A stretch of 64,000 nt of DNA from Cephalotus follicularis (taxonomy: Eukaryota; Streptophyta; Magnoliopsida; Oxalidales; Cephalotaceae). The stretch is from contig BDDD01001482.1 in NCBI GenBank assembly GCA_001972305.1, positions 62,001-126,000 on the forward strand, in the 5' to 3' direction. Position numbers and translations under genes: made by a program. How positions within the stretch are numbered: the stretch's first letter is position 1; every line of letters begins with the position of its first letter. The notes under the pieces were generated by a model. The model was not told the DNA's origin. It searched no databases and saw only the letters and a list, made by a program, of their open reading frames with translations. Shown here piece by piece: positions 1-12,268 of this stretch.

Positions 1-387
1 CCCTCTTTGGTTTGTGTTACTTGAAGTCCAAGAAAGAAGTTGAGTTTTCCCATTAAGCTCATTTCAAATTCGAACTTCATAGTGTTAGAAAATTCCTTGC
101 ACAAAGATTCGTTAGTAGATCCAAAAATAATGTCATCAACATATATTTGAACTATAAGTAAATCATTTCCTTTACATTTTGTAAAAAGAGTTATATCAAT
201 GTTTCCTCGTTTAAAATCATTTTCAATCAAAAATTTTGTTGATCTCTCATACCAAGCACGAGGGGCTTGTTTGAGACCATATAAAGCTTTGTTTAATTTG
301 AAAACATGATTTGGAAAAAAGGGATCCTCAAAACCTTGAGGTTGTTCAACATACACTTCTTCTTTTATAAAACCATTCAAAAAGCTC
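1..387 (-). pseudogene. Ty1/copia (Sirevirus-type) reverse transcriptase fragment
   Basis: Read on the minus strand, about 128 codons are open without a stop and run off the left edge of the window. They encode the middle of a copia reverse transcriptase: the SFLNG block, then [26 protein letters not shown] and the catalytic [11 protein letters not shown] box, followed by NFFLGLQV. The IIFGSTN form is typical of Sireviruses. The protein would copy element RNA into cDNA in cytoplasmic particles. There is no start codon, because the frame begins abruptly at about 387, directly against LTR sequence. Gag, protease and integrase are therefore missing, and I read this as an internal deletion. The lack of stops suggests a fairly recent element. 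What lies left of position 1 cannot be seen. Confidence 0.9.
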
Positions 388-1450
388 AATCACAAGACCT
401 TGACCTCAAGACCTTAGAGGATTATCCTCTTTTACAAGTGTTTGTGAATGTGTTTACAAGATAACGTCTCAATAGGTTTGATTTGGCTTATACAGAACAC
501 AATATGAATCACAAAGAAAAACTCAAAGGATAGAGCTTTGAAGCATTTGAGAAAACTATAGAGCACTTGAGCTTTTTGACACTAGAATGCTTGAATTTTA
601 TCTCTCTCTTGTTGTTGTGTTGTTCTTATGTATTTCTCTGTATTCCTGAATGTTTGAATCTTCCTTTATGTAGACAAAAAAGTCTTTGTAGCCGTTGCAT
701 AAATCTTGGGAATTTAAGATATCAAAATGTGTTGATGCAACTATGTTTTTGTGTCAGCTGAGATAAAGACGTCGATGTCTTTTGAAAGGCGTCGATGTCT
801 TTGACTGTTACTAGCCATTGCAAGTTGGTTTACTAGTCGTTGCTTAATTCCCGGGTCAAACAATTTGAAAAGACGTCGGTGTCTTTTATAGGCTTCGATG
901 TCTTTGCTGGGAATGTATCCGGGAATTTGAGGTTATGAGCATCACATCGACTTCTTCTTCAAGGATCGATGTCTTTTCTGGATTTTGCAGATTAGTCTAG
1001 AAAGACGTCGATGTCTTAGGAAAGGGATCGATGTCTTTTGTTGGACGTCTATGACTTCTGAAACAAGGATCGATGTCTTCACTCAAATTCGACCTGTAAC
1101 TTTGGTAGCTTAAGACGTCGATGTCTTCTTGAAAGGGATCGATGTCTTTCCTTTGGACGTCGATGTCTTTGCCTGTAAGGATCGATGTCTTTGCTCAAAT
1201 TCGACCTGTAACTTTGGTGCACCAAAGACGCCGATGTTTTTCTTGAAAGGGATCGATGTATTTCTCAAAAAGTGGCCTGTAACTTTGGTAGTTTTAAGAC
1301 GTCGATGTCTTTTGCAATGGGGATCGATTTCTTTTCCTTGTAGTTGATTTTTGCCTTTTGTGAAGCTTTCTAATATCTTGCACATTAAGTAAACTTGTTA
1401 AATGCAAATATGTTATCATCAAAACTAGGATTGAGACTAAATCGTCAACA
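388..1450 (-). repeat. Sirevirus-type LTR fused to the RT fragment
   Basis: On the minus strand the LTR starts at 1450 with TGTTGACGATTTAGTCTCAA, nearly identical to the start of the LTR at 56670. Shared blocks include the pyrimidine-rich region around 590-640 and the sequence equivalent to the TATA box seen at 57398. The LTR is joined at about 387 to the RT. The bases GAGC at the junction fit a deletion by short-homology recombination between LTR and pol. The LTR starts immediately inside the 3' LTR of gypsy B, so this element inserted into B. Confidence 0.82.
765..1335. repeat. Array of TCGA-centred palindromic words in the Sirevirus LTR
   Basis: About 17 copies of two alternating words, GACGTCGATGTCTT and GGATCGATGTCTTT, are spaced 15-60 bp apart (examples near 770, 788, 1006, 1028, 1112, 1137, 1157, 1178, 1299 and 1321). 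A longer unit containing CCTGTAACTTTGGT recurs near 1091, 1209 and 1280. The words are palindromic if C/T and A/G are treated as equivalent. The matching arrays in the other Sirevirus copy are at 56780-57305 and 60123-60480. Confidence 0.9.
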
Positions 1451-2849
1451 AATGCCTTAATCCTTAGCGTCGACACTTTGAGGTAGGAAGCTCATGCGTC
1501 AACGTGCCCAATCCTTCATCTTCTTCGTTCAACAGTCCAAAGCGTTGATGCGTATCCTTTAAACGTCGACGGCTAAAGAAGACCAGATCGTCTTCTCCAA
1601 CGTGTCACGAAACCAGGGGAAAATCAAAGCAATCCAAGCAGGTAATCGGATCCCATATCATGCCATAGCATAACATGCATGCATATCAACATGTCACAGG
1701 AACCACAATACCGTTCATGCTCTTAACAGTCCATAAAATCCATTATTACTTATGTCCAGATAAGGCGTCGACGGTCTAGGTGTAACAGAACACACATCTT
1801 TCCATCATCACATAAAACCATCGGAAACAACATGCAATATACATACAATCCAGCTCATGTTTAGGCCCAGTTACAACATGCATCGTAGATTCAATGCTCA
1901 CAGCAATCATAGTATCAAACCAACAATCCACAGTCCATAAATCCATGCATTCCATCCATGAACAATCAATATTATTGAACTCGAAATTGCATGTATAAAT
2001 CCACTACCTTTTGATTCCAAGTTAAGAACTGAAAGTCCACCTCTTCAAGTCCTCAGAAAAATAGTGTTTGAGATCCCCCAGTAGCTCCATGCAGCTCATT
2101 TCCCCTCCTGGTTTGAGTTTTCCAAGCTTGCACAGGGCCAATAATTTAGAATGTCTCTCCTTTTCTCTCTTTTTTTCTCTCACCGTTTCTCTCCATTTTC
2201 TCTTATGTTTTTCTCTTTCTGTTCTTTCTTCCTTTTTCCATGTTGCTGAGCTGAAGAGCAGAGAGTTTTAATGGATTTCTCCCCAGCTCACATGCATGAC
2301 AAGGCTTCCTCTTTCTTCCCACCTGGTTGCATGACGCACCAGGTGGCTCCCTTTTCCTTCAACTGCTGTTGCATGCACACACCTAGCCTATTCTTTCTTC
2401 TATTTCAGTCATGGTAGGTTAGGGAATCGTGGTGCATGTACAACACGTCATTCCTGACTTAATCAGGCATCCATAAAGTGGTCAACACTTGCCTCCTTCA
2501 AACACACTTTCCTGAAAGCTTAAAAGTGTCATCCATTCGTCATTAAGAGTCGCCGGTTATAACATAGCGTCGACGCTTAACCCATTTTACCTATTGGCGT
2601 CGACGCTTTTACTTGGCATCGATGTCTTGTATGCATGCAGTTTCATTCCTTGGCGTCGATGCCCTGCCCTCAAGCGTCGATGCTTAAGGGTGTTTTTAGC
2701 CCTTTTCCCCATTTCGCATTATACCTTTAAAAATTCTTACCCAATCGGGCAATATTATCAACAATGGTATTTCCATTATTTCTCATTAATTATGGTAACT
2801 CTTAGATGAGAATTTCAATAACACATTCATGGAAGTTTCGGACGTTACA
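1451..2849 (-). repeat. 3' LTR of gypsy B (partial)
   Basis: Homologous to 17145-18557, including the shared blocks AGCGTCGACGCT (2566-2577), the 'aatcgggcaatattatcaa' region and the terminal TTCGGACGTTACA ending in CA at 2849. It is cut at 1451 by the Sirevirus-type LTR. It contains several TCGA words (1466, 1558, 1765, 2567, 2597, 2655). The remainder is AT-rich noncoding sequence; I do not accept the short ORFs in it as genes. Confidence 0.85.
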
Positions 2850-2862
2850 ATCCACCCTCCTT
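2850..2862 (-). other. Polypurine tract of gypsy B
   Basis: On the minus strand, AAGGAGGGTGGAT lies directly upstream of the 3' LTR. This is the expected plus-strand priming site, and it matches AAGGAGGGTAGAT in element H at 62979. Confidence 0.8.
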
Positions 2863-2864
2863 CA

Positions 2865-3545
2865 AAGAAATTCTTCCTTGAATTTTCTTAACACCTATAG
2901 AATAAATGAGGGTATCATTCCCCAATCTCCTCTCTACGTTCCCACGTCCCTTCGTAAGGATGGTGGAACTGCCATTGAACGTTAGCCATATGCATGGTTC
3001 AGTTCCCCTATACTTGAGCCTTCCAATCCAGAATCCTTGCAGGACTGTTCTCGCAAGAAAGATCATCTTGTACTGATATAGAGTCACCATCCATGATTTG
3101 TGACGTATCTCGGATGTAGTCTAGTAACATAAAACCATGGAAGATATCAAAATCAAAGGTCCTCTTTTTCACATTATCGACATATCTCTTCTTCATTCTT
3201 TGAATATCTCAGAAGACCACCAATGAGTATTACAACTAACTGATCCAAGTATGGTCTGTACACACCATTCATTAATGATATGAATGTTGTCGATGTATTG
3301 GTAACACCAAGCGGCATCACCAGAAACTCGTAATGACCATATCGTGTTCGAAAAGCCGTCTTTTCGATATCTCCTTCTCGTACTCTCAACTGGTGATAAC
3401 CCAATCTCAAATAGAGTTTAGATAACACTCTTGATCCTTGTAATTGTCGAATATCTTCCAAATATGTAGAAGGGAATACTCATTCTCAAGCGTCACTTGT
3501 TCAACCTTCGGTAACCAATGCAAGGTCTCATCGACTCATAGCCAA
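2865..3545 (-). pseudogene. Gypsy B pol remnant: RT core fused to chromodomain
   Basis: Read on the minus strand, 3545 to 3440 holds the RT N-terminus (a decayed CIDYRRLNKVT-like block in a shifted frame). 3461 to 3200 gives [27 protein letters not shown] and the polymerase box, where FIDDILVYS has decayed to LIGGLLRYS, so the catalytic aspartates are lost. At about 3195 the frame passes straight into the C-terminal region (SVQDDLSCENSPARILDWK), which corresponds to the chromodomain after integrase. RNase H and integrase, normally over 2 kb, are absent. The last coding stretch (3090-2870) ends in GRISLKEGGL beside the polypurine tract. This is a dead remnant; the family assignment is firm. 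Confidence 0.85.
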
Positions 3546-3834
3546 TAACCATTTGATACAATCGACATCAGTACGATACAATCGATATTCATTTATGATG
3601 CTAACAGAAGTCTAGAAGTTAGCTGAGTATATATGTTGTCGCACACTAACATATACGTGAATGGCCGTTCATTCTCTCAGTCAACCAAAAAATCATTCAA
3701 TCATTTGTTAGACCGTTAAGTCAATCATTCATTCACTCTCGTATTTGCTAGCTAGCCCCTAAAGGTTCTAACTTAATATCCACCGGTATCCACTCCATCA
3801 CTACTTTAGATAATCCAATCAATCAAGAACAATT
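3546..3834 (-). other. Unrecognised decayed gap between gag and RT of element B
   Basis: By position this should be protease and the start of RT, but I could not recognise a protease motif on the minus strand. No other feature is visible. Confidence 0.4.
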
Positions 3835-5055
3835 TCAATCAATAACAACAATTGTATCTCTGATAGCAAAATAGACTCTAAAAGTCAGGTCTGATTTAGG
3901 AGTGAAGACCTTACCTCTCATGATGCTTTTGCCAGTATCACTCTGTTGTGAAGGCCCAGTTGTAGTACCACTATCACTCGTAGGTCCAGTAGGCACTGTC
4001 ACTTGCCTTTTTGGACAATCCCTCATGAAATGGTCAGATGCTCTGCACTTCATGCCCAACCCATTTTTCAACCAACAATCCTCAAGTTGATGGCTTTTAC
4101 AGCCACAATGAAAACGAGTTTCAGATCTAGCATTACTCCCCTAACTAGGAGTACCTTGAGTAGTAGTCTGTTGAAATTTGTTCTTCGATGATTTTGTCAG
4201 GGAACCACTAACTTGCCATCTTGATGAAGCTGGTCCAGACTGTGTAGAGGCTTGTTTGCTCTACTGTATATAAGCCCTCTAAGCACGGTCTTCATTTTGG
4301 ATACTCTCAAGCAATCTTGCCTTTTGTGCAACGTGTACGCAAGTCCCCAACTCCATAGCCCTAATTCTTCCCCAAAGATCCAGTCACAGGCCCTTCAGAA
4401 ACCTCCGAATCTTTTTTTCTTCATCAACCACAAGGTAGGCTGAGTGCCCAGCTAGCTCCAGGAATCTGGCCTGGTATTCTGCCACAGTCATTTCACCTTG
4501 ACGTAGTTCCAAGAGCTTCGTCTCCCTCTGCTCTTGTTCGATTTGGGGCACATAAGCGTCAAGGAACTCCCTTCAAAACCTTTGCCAAGTACTACAGAGT
4601 CCAACTGACTCCCACTTTGCTTTGACCATCTCCCCCCAGTGAGTGGCCTTGTCCCATAGTCGATAAACACCAAACTTAAATTTTTGGTCATCAGCGTAAT
4701 CCATTACATCAAAGATCTTCTCCAGATCTTGCAACCATCTCTCCGCTACGGTAGTGTCAAGATCTCCTTTGAAACTAGGAGGATTCTGTCTTACGAATCT
4801 CTCAAGGTTCCTCCCGAACTGATTTCCATCATCACGTGCACCATGGGCAGGAGCCATGTGCTGAGGCTGAGCTTGAGCCTAATATGGCTGCATTTCCTCC
4901 ATGTGAGCAATATTAGCAGCTATCTGCTGTTGGAAGTAATCGGTTATGCGGTCCAACGGATCTTTCCTCTCATTTACGTGCTGAGGAATATTCGCTTCTC
5001 GAGGAACATTCTACTCAGCAGCTCTAACCCTTCCGAGTCTTCTTCTACCATCCAT
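3835..5055 (-). pseudogene. Gypsy B gag with decayed zinc knuckles
   Basis: The minus-strand ATG at 5055 opens a chromovirus gag (MDGRRRLGRVRAAE-like start). The capsid region lies at 4857-4500: residues such as RFVRQNPPSFKGDLD, AERWLQDLEKIFDVMDYAD and a following ELRQGEMTVAEYQARF block are typical of the retrotransposon gag family that builds the virus-like particle. Two CCHC-like zinc knuckles follow at about 4135-4030; in the second (MKCRASDHFMRDC) the first cysteine is replaced by glycine. Several stop codons and at least one frameshift break the frame. Nucleic-acid packaging would be lost. Confidence 0.85.
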
Positions 5056-5150
5056 TTTGTCTTCTATGAGGAAAATGACATGATTAGTCATCAGTAAACA
5101 ATCTTTTAATTGCCAAGGAACTTATCCAAGCTAAGCATATATGGAATATG

Positions 5151-5161
5151 CTTTGATACCA
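5151..5161 (-). other. Primer binding site of gypsy B
   Basis: On the minus strand TGGTATCAAAG lies four bases inside the 5' LTR end (5165). It matches the 3' end of initiator-type tRNA-Met (TGGTATCAGAGC) with one change. Confidence 0.8.
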
Positions 5162-5164
5162 CTG

Positions 5165-5852
5165 TGTCACACCTCGTTTCCATAAATAACCCTTAAGGTC
5201 ATGGAAATCAACATATACTATATATATATATTTCCAGCTTATGCATTTAATGGTAAATTTAAAACTTTTCCACACGAAACATCATTGCGGAAGCCTTTAA
5301 TAATAAGCTGAAACCAACAAGTAACATGCATCTCATACTACATGTTACAACCGTAAAATATTGTCATTGTCAATTGCCCTCATAACGGAGCGTGATCAAT
5401 TATTAACCATTCAACAATGAATCCATTCTTCCAACAATAATCAGAACACATAATCCATTGATTACAATAACAATTTTAATGATCAGCAAAAGGGAATACA
5501 ATCCCATCAAACAACGTCATAATCCATTACACATTAATCCAACCACTTTATCTGATACATAAATTCATCATTTCAATTCCATAAAACAGTTATCGAATTG
5601 ACAATTCTTAACAAGTACAACTTAAACATTCTCTTCAAACACGAGCCTGATTATTACAATACAATGCAACTTAAACAACCTTCAGAAAGAAGCTTGCAAC
5701 ACAGCTTCAGCAACACTTTTCCGATTTCCTCTGTCAATATGAAATTGTAGGGGGTTAGCCTTTGTCCTCACTCAGCTAAGTAGAGAAAATATAAATACCT
5801 TTTGGGGTCAATGATAATAAATGCATTCATGATGCACTATATAGTATATAAC
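5165..5852 (-). repeat. 5' LTR of gypsy B, segment 1
   Basis: It begins TGTCACACC (the 3' end of the LTR on the minus strand) and continues at 16188 after element A. With segment 2 the LTR totals about 3.06 kb. The motif GGGTTAGCCTTTGTCCTCAC at about 5753 is shared with the LTRs starting at 29511 and 38135. Confidence 0.85.
5848..5852. other. Target-site duplication of element A, left copy (ATAAC)
   Basis: ATAAC directly precedes the TG of element A and recurs at 16183-16187 directly after its terminal CA. Confidence 0.92.
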
Positions 5853-8659
5853 TGTAACACCCCCGGACGGCGGGAGTCGTCACAGGTCATAATACAGATC
5901 CTAACATAGCATAACTTAACTGAACATAACTGAATATAACATAAGCATAACTTTATTAGCTAAAAACGTAGCGGTCAAAACATATCTGAAAAACATACTG
6001 AAAACTTAACGTATTCAGAAAACTTAAAACATGTGCCAAGTACTTATTGTTCATGATCAACTCTAATAGAAAACATAACAGGATCACACTCCTATGGATC
6101 CTTAACATAAAGGTGGTCATCTCTCATTCACACTTTCCCCCGCTACTCCTGATAACCTGCCGCATGGAAATAAAAACAACGCGGCTGAGCAAACCTCAGT
6201 ACAGATAAGGAATATAAAACAGTAAACGGTAATTTAAAAGCAATAAGATTTCGATAAAACTCGTAATAGAAATCTTAAGCAGTAAACAATTTGAACGTTC
6301 ATTTCCGAACTTCATAAAACCCAGTTCATAACTTTGAAATATATACGAAAAATTTCAGAATCACGATTCCATAATTAATACTAAGACACAGAACATATCA
6401 CATATCAGAAACATATATGTCAAGGGAGGAGCTAATTCCACATGCCCATTAGAATTGAAGTGTACGACACTACACAAGTCAATTCTCATATCACATCATA
6501 TCACATATTGCATATCTTATAACATATGCCATATACTAGAATCGATTCATACGCCTCTATCATACATAGCGGATCCATAAATCCACCTCATGGGATTTAT
6601 TCATAACATACAGAGACGTCGTAGACTAATCACACCGCTACGGAAGTGTCATGTCCCCGTGCCAAGACTATGACATGCCTATGGTATGCCGCATAGGTGG
6701 GTACAAATACTCAGTATTTAATCAATACCAAAACATTGATTTATCAAAACCAATTTAGAAACACATAAAATATGCTTTTTCAAAACGTATTCGAAAATCC
6801 TTATCTAACGATATCATTTACATAACATACATTTTATAATCAGAGTATCAACTCATTTAACTCCCACCATAAACGAGATGATCATAACATATATCATATA
6901 ATAACTTACGTATAAAGTCAGGAACATTAAATTCGTAGATGTCGAAACCGACTTTATTTTCAAAACATATCAAATTCGAAACATAGCAAAGTTCATAAAA
7001 CCGAAGAAACGTAATAGGGAAACGAATATCCATTCACAAATAAAAATTGAATCTTGTCTCGATAAAGTCGAAGAGAGTATCAAAGAGAAAAATATCCGTA
7101 TCTTATACGCTTACAGAAAAGACTTACGAAAAGATTGTTAATACAAACTCGCCTTTGAAGCACAACAATCTGAAAGACACAAAATCATGCATATAAGGGT
7201 CTGAGAATCATTAGAGACATAAAACATATTCATTACAGCATTTAGGACAGACCCAGATGGATTCGAAGAACAAACGAATCAAAACAGTTGAAAACAGAAA
7301 TTTTCTGGGCAAAACAGCCGACGGTCACAGAGCACCAGTCGACTGTTGGAAGCTTGGCAGCCGAATATCCAACAGGGCCAGTCGACTACACAAACCAAAC
7401 TACAGGCAGTCGACTGTGACAGAGGTCCAGCCGACTGTGCATAGCAAGGCAGTCTACTGATTCATACAAACAACCGACTACACAAGGATAGACAGCTGAC
7501 TATCAATAAGAACAGCCGACTGTTCTGGACGACAGAACAACAGAAACTTAGAAATTTCAGTACAGAAACGACCCAAACATGTATAATATTGTACCAGAGA
7601 CCTATGAACATATACATAAGACTTTATATGATGTTTAAGCAGTGTAAATACACATAATTGACATGAAGAAGTACATAAACAGTGATTAACTTCAAGAGAC
7701 AAAAAGAGACCTCTAATCATATGCATACATATTAGTCCCAATTTTCTGTCTCTTACCATTTACAGATATTACCACCAGATTACAACACGTCTATGATGTC
7801 TAAAACATGCTAACAGTCTGAAAACCCATAACAGAACATAAGATGACAGAAAACCATAAAAACTCTAAAGGTACAAGGAAACATAAAACTGAATTTATGA
7901 CAATACTAGATACCATCATAGTACCAAATACTAACCTGCAGTGGTATTAAGAACACATAAACTGTATGAGAAACACCACAATTTGTTGATCACTCGGTTG
8001 TACACAAGAACAAAGGGAAGAGAAAGCAAAGCAATATACAACCTTAATGCCAGCCGAAGGAAAACATAACCCAACAGAACAACAAAGGATTGTGATGACA
8101 TAACAAACCTTGCTTGATGAACACAAACACAAAGAAAGCAAAACAAATTCCTATATTGTAGAATCGGCAGTGGCTTGCAATGTTAAGAGAGAATGGCATA
8201 TAACAAAGGCAACATCACTATCCAAACAGAAATAGGAGACCAAAAATGATTGATAAGGTAACAAGAGTATTTTTAGGAGATAAGAATGGAAATTGAGATT
8301 GAATCCGTGTGAAGAGATAGAGAGGAAGAGTGAGTTATGGGAGAGGGAGGGAAAGGAATAAATGGAATTAGAAATAAAATAAAAGAAAAAAAAGTTATTT
8401 TAATAGCATTTTAACAATAGTAAATAAAATTTGTAAAAAGGGGTTTATATAAAAAGAAAAATAGACATAAGTATAAACATAAACCCGTCCAAAAAAGCAT
8501 TCACATACTCACATATCCAAAATTCATGCTGGTATCAGTCAGCCCAAAACACATAGGCCCAAAACAGGGCAAACGGACTTATGACAAGACAATTCAAAAG
8601 CCCAAACAGAAACAGATAAAAGTCCGTAAAACACATATACGAATAAGCAGGATATTACA
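5853..8659 (-). repeat. 3' LTR of gypsy A
   Basis: 2,807 bp. The plus-strand end is TGTAACACCCCCGGACGG and the other end is GATATTACA. It matches 13419-16182 along its length and the partial LTR 40092-42022 in the opposite orientation. Blocks of note are the CTGAGCAAACCTCAG hairpin (about 6185), a G/A-rich stretch (8270-8360) and the CAGTCGACTG array (7320-7520). Short ORFs inside are not supported as genes. Confidence 0.93.
7320..7525. repeat. CAGTCGACTG palindrome array in the A LTR
   Basis: About nine copies of CAGTCGACTG or near variants (CAGCCGACTG, CAGTCTACTG, CAGCTGACTA), spaced about 20 bp apart. Perfect copies are at 7336-7345 and 7407-7416. The array recurs at 14880-15050 and, opposite strand, at 40369-40625, where an 18-bp perfect palindrome AGAACAGTCGACTGTTCT sits at 40369-40386. 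Confidence 0.92.
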
Positions 8660-8705
8660 TCTACACCCAAGGATTTCGTCCTGAAATCACAAACATACAC
8701 ATACC

Positions 8706-10040
8706 TTAAGCAAACAAACGCGGATATCGCTCCCAAATGTTCTCCTCCAACTCCCAAGTAGCTTCACACTTGGGATGATTCCTCCATAAAACATTCACAA
8801 AAGGAACGGTCTCGTTACATGTAACCCGCTCCTGTCGAGCCAATATAGCCTCGGCCTCCTCGTCACAAGATAAGTCCTCCCGAATGCTGTCCAAAGGATA
8901 GTGAATCACATGTAGGGGATGATACTGATAACCCCTCAATAGAGATACGTGGAACACGTTATGGACGTGTGCTAACCGTGGAGGCAAAGCTATCCAACAA
9001 GCAACCGCGCCTACCTTTTCCAAAACTTCAAAAGGTCGAATGTACCGTGGACTTAACTTTCCTTTCAGCCCAAAATGTGAGACTCCTTTCCAAGGTGAAA
9101 CTTTTAGGAACACATGTTCACCTACCTTGAACTCCAAGTCCCTCCGATGTTTGTCCGCATAACTTTTCTGTTGAGATTGAGCTACCTTCAATCTCTCCCT
9201 TGCTATTGCCACTTTCTCCGTGGTGATCTGCACTAAATCGGGTCCCTCGATAACTCGCTCTCCAACCTCATCCCAACATGTCGGAGCTCGACACTTTCTC
9301 CCATAAAGAACTTCAAACGGAGCCATACGGATGCTAGCGTGCCAACTGTTATTGTATGCAAACTCCACCAAGCTCAAATACTCGTCCTAGTTCCCAGTCC
9401 ACTCCAACGCATAAAACGTCAACATATCCTACTAGGTCTGGATGGTCCTCTCAGTCTGTCCATCTGTCTGTGGATGGAAAGTTGTACTGTAACTGAGCCT
9501 CGTTCCCCAAGCCTTCTGGAATCCTTTCCAAAACTGCGAAGTGAAACGAGGATCCCTATCTGAAACAATGGATACCGAAGTCCCATGGAGTCTCACCAGC
9601 TCCTGGTGAAACACTTCTGCCAAACGATCCACAGAAAAGTCCTCTCGGATAGCCAAAAAGTGAGCCGATTTAGTCAATCGATCCACTACTACGCAGATAG
9701 CATCGTTCCTTTTAAAAGTTCTAGGCAAACCCATGACAAAGTCCATCGAAATGCTCTCCCACTTCCATACTGGAACTTCCAATGGATGTATTAAACCACT
9801 AGCACCCTGGTGCTCAATCTTTACCTGCTGACAGATGAAACACCTCCCAACATGCTCTGCTACATCACTTTTCATTCCATTCCACCAGATGTTCTTTTTC
9901 AAGTCTCTATACATTTTTGTAGAACCTGGATGTATGGAAAATGGAGAATTGTGTGCCTCTGACAAAACAACATCTCTGATAAAAGTATCTGCCGGAACAC
10001 ACAACCGATTACCCAACAATACCACACCCATCTCATCCAC
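8706..10040 (-). pseudogene. Gypsy A integrase and chromodomain
   Basis: Read on the minus strand from 10040. The zinc-binding region (HNSPFSIHPGSTKMYRDL, then CFICQQ) is followed by the DDE catalytic core: [20 protein letters not shown] and the glutamate in HPQTDGQTERTIQ. Two stops near 9430 and another near 9390 interrupt it. From 9377 the C-terminus is open for 223 codons: LVEFAYNNSWHAS, YADKHRRDLEFKVGEHVFL, FHVSLLRGYQYHPLHV, and finally a chromodomain (EAEAILARQERVT through WRNHPKCEATWELEENI). This is the arrangement of the Tekay/Del lineage, whose chromodomain targets integration to heterochromatin. It ends near the degenerate polypurine tract at 8660-8670. Confidence 0.93.
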
Positions 10041-10049
10041 ACGAAACTC

Positions 10050-11050
10050 TCACTGTTTACCCTTTTCAACATTCTGGACTAAGGCCCAAAGCTCACCATC
10101 ATCACTCTGAGCTGTCTTAATCCGAGATATAAGAGTAGGCTCAACATTCATTGCAGCAACACAACCTTCAGAACCCCGAACAAACAAATTCAAGTCCAAC
10201 CGCTCCATATCGGCTATCAACTGCGGCTGAGTAAGCAAAGCCGCTATAGTCCCAGAATTCTTCCGACTAAGTGCATCAGCTACCACATTTGCTTTACCAG
10301 GGTGGTACTGAATATTCAAATCGGAGTCCTTCAGAAGCTCTAACCACCTTCTCTGATGCATGTTCAACTCTTTCTGCGTAAAGATGTACTTGAGACTCTT
10401 ATGAGCGGTAAAGACGTCCCAAGTTTCTCTGTACAAGTAGTGCCTCCAGATCTTCAATGAAAACACCATTGCTGCTAACTCGAGATCATGTGTAGGATAG
10501 TTCACTTCATAAGGCTTCAACTGTTTCGAAGCGTAAGCTATCACATGACCGTGCTGTATTAAGACACACCCCAAACCCTTCTTAGAAGTGTCACTGTAAA
10601 TCTGGTATCCACCCGACCCATATGGTAAATGAAGAATCGGTGCCAACACAAGACCATTCTTCAGTTTCTTGAAGCTTGCTTCTCATTCTTCATTCCATTC
10701 AAACTTAGGTCCCTTTCTCATAAGTTAAGTCAGTGGTAAGGCTATAGAGGAAAAACCTTCCACAAACCGCCTATAATATCCAACCCAACCCAAAAATATC
10801 CTAACCTCCGTCACTGTGGTAGGTCTCGGCCATTTTGTAATAGCCTCAACTTTGGCAGGTTCCACACAGATACCTTCAGCTGTAACCACATGACCCAAAA
10901 ACGCCACATGTTCCAACTAGAACTCACATTTTGAAAACTTTGCGTATAGCTGATTCTTCCTCAGAAAACCCAAAACTATATGAAGCTGTTCTTCATGTTC
11001 TTCCTTTCACTTGGAATACACAAGGATGTCATCTACGAACACAATAACAA
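10050..11050 (-). pseudogene. Gypsy A RT C-terminus and RNase H
   Basis: Continues pol on the minus strand. The polymerase box [10 protein letters not shown] lies at about 11045-11015, frameshifted relative to the upstream segment. The connection block ([15 protein letters not shown], then [18 protein letters not shown]) follows at 10916-10725. RNase H at 10649-10250 keeps [17 protein letters not shown] and [10 protein letters not shown]. The third acidic position is altered: the usual FTDHKSLKY reads FTAHKSLKY, an aspartate-to-alanine change that should abolish RNA cleavage. Stops separate these blocks. Identity is certain; function is lost. Confidence 0.92.
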
Positions 11051-12268
11051 ATTGTCCAAGTACTCATGAAACACCCGATTCATCATATCCATTAAAACTG
11101 TTGGTGCATTAGTAAGTCCGAACGGCATTACCAGAAACTCATAATGCCCATATCGAGTACAGAAAGCAGTTTTAGGCACATCTTCATCCTTTATCCGAAG
11201 CTGATGATATCCCGATCTCAAATCGATTTTAGAGAAATATCGAGCACCTTGGAGTTGATCAAACAAATCATCAATCCTAGGCAAAGGGTTTTTATTCGAA
11301 ACAGTAATCCGATTCAACTCTCTGTAGTCTATGCATAGCCTCATAGACCCAACTTTCTTCTTCACAAAAAGAACCGGAGCACCCCACGGCGAAACACTAG
11401 GCAGAATGAAACCCCAATCCAATAGCTCTTGCAACTGTTCCTTCAGATCCTGTAACTCAAGTGGTGCCATCCTATATGGTTCTTTAGATATAGGTGCCAA
11501 TCCAGGAATGATCTCGATGGTAAACTCCACTTCTCGTTGCAGTGGCGAATCCGGTAACTCCTCCGGAAACACATATGCAAAATCCCGAACCACAGAATAG
11601 TCTTCAAGGCGAGGCTCAACCTTTGAGACATCCTTCACAACAGGTAAGAAACCTTCAGCGCCCTTAGCCACCAACTTCCGAGCCTTCAAAGTAGAAATAA
11701 CCTTCACTTGTTTTCTCGGCTGTGAACCCTGATAAATAAAATCAGGTCTATCCATATCCCCAAACAGAATCCTTCGAGCGTGACAGTCAATCGTAGCTCG
11801 ATGGAAAACCAACCAATTCATACCCAGAATCGTATCAAAGTCATACTTATCAATAGGCAAAAGATCCGTATCATGAATTCGATCATCAAAAACAAGAGGG
11901 CAAGCATAAAAACACTCAGATATCACAACAGATGTCCCCGTATGGGTCGAAAGAACCAAAGCCAGATCAAGCAACTGTGAAGACATCCTAAGATTCCGAA
12001 CAAAAGACCTCGCTACAACCGAGTGGGTCGATCCGGTATCATATAAAACATAAGCCCTACGGTTAGTAACAGAAATAAAACTTGAAACCGTACCTGGTGC
12101 ATTAGCAGCCTGCTGTGTCGTGATAGCAAACACACGACCTCCCACATTGCGCTGCCCAGATTCTGCATTGTTTCCCCTCCTATCCTTCGCACGAGGATCA
12201 GGACAATCTTTCACAAAGTGCCCTTTCTGACCACATACAAAACAAGCCCCGATGGCCTTATAGCACAC
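11033..12268 (-). pseudogene. Gypsy A nucleocapsid, protease and RT N-terminal segment
   Basis: An open stretch of 411 codons on the minus strand. The CCHC zinc knuckle [14 protein letters not shown] is at about residues 9-22. The aspartic protease has the active site [11 protein letters not shown] (residues 76-86) and a later ILGMNWL flap-region block. RT follows with [33 protein letters not shown] and [15 protein letters not shown]. The frame is lost just before the polymerase box, so the last residues (LLLCS) are out of frame. This is the longest intact frame in element A. In the living element it would be part of one gag-pol polyprotein; the Met at 12268 is internal, not the true start. 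Confidence 0.92.

Noticed and set aside
765-1335. Repeat-spacer pattern reminiscent of a CRISPR array
   Set aside because: Words are short (10-14 bp), variable and irregularly spaced, and lie inside a plant LTR; no cas genes are present.
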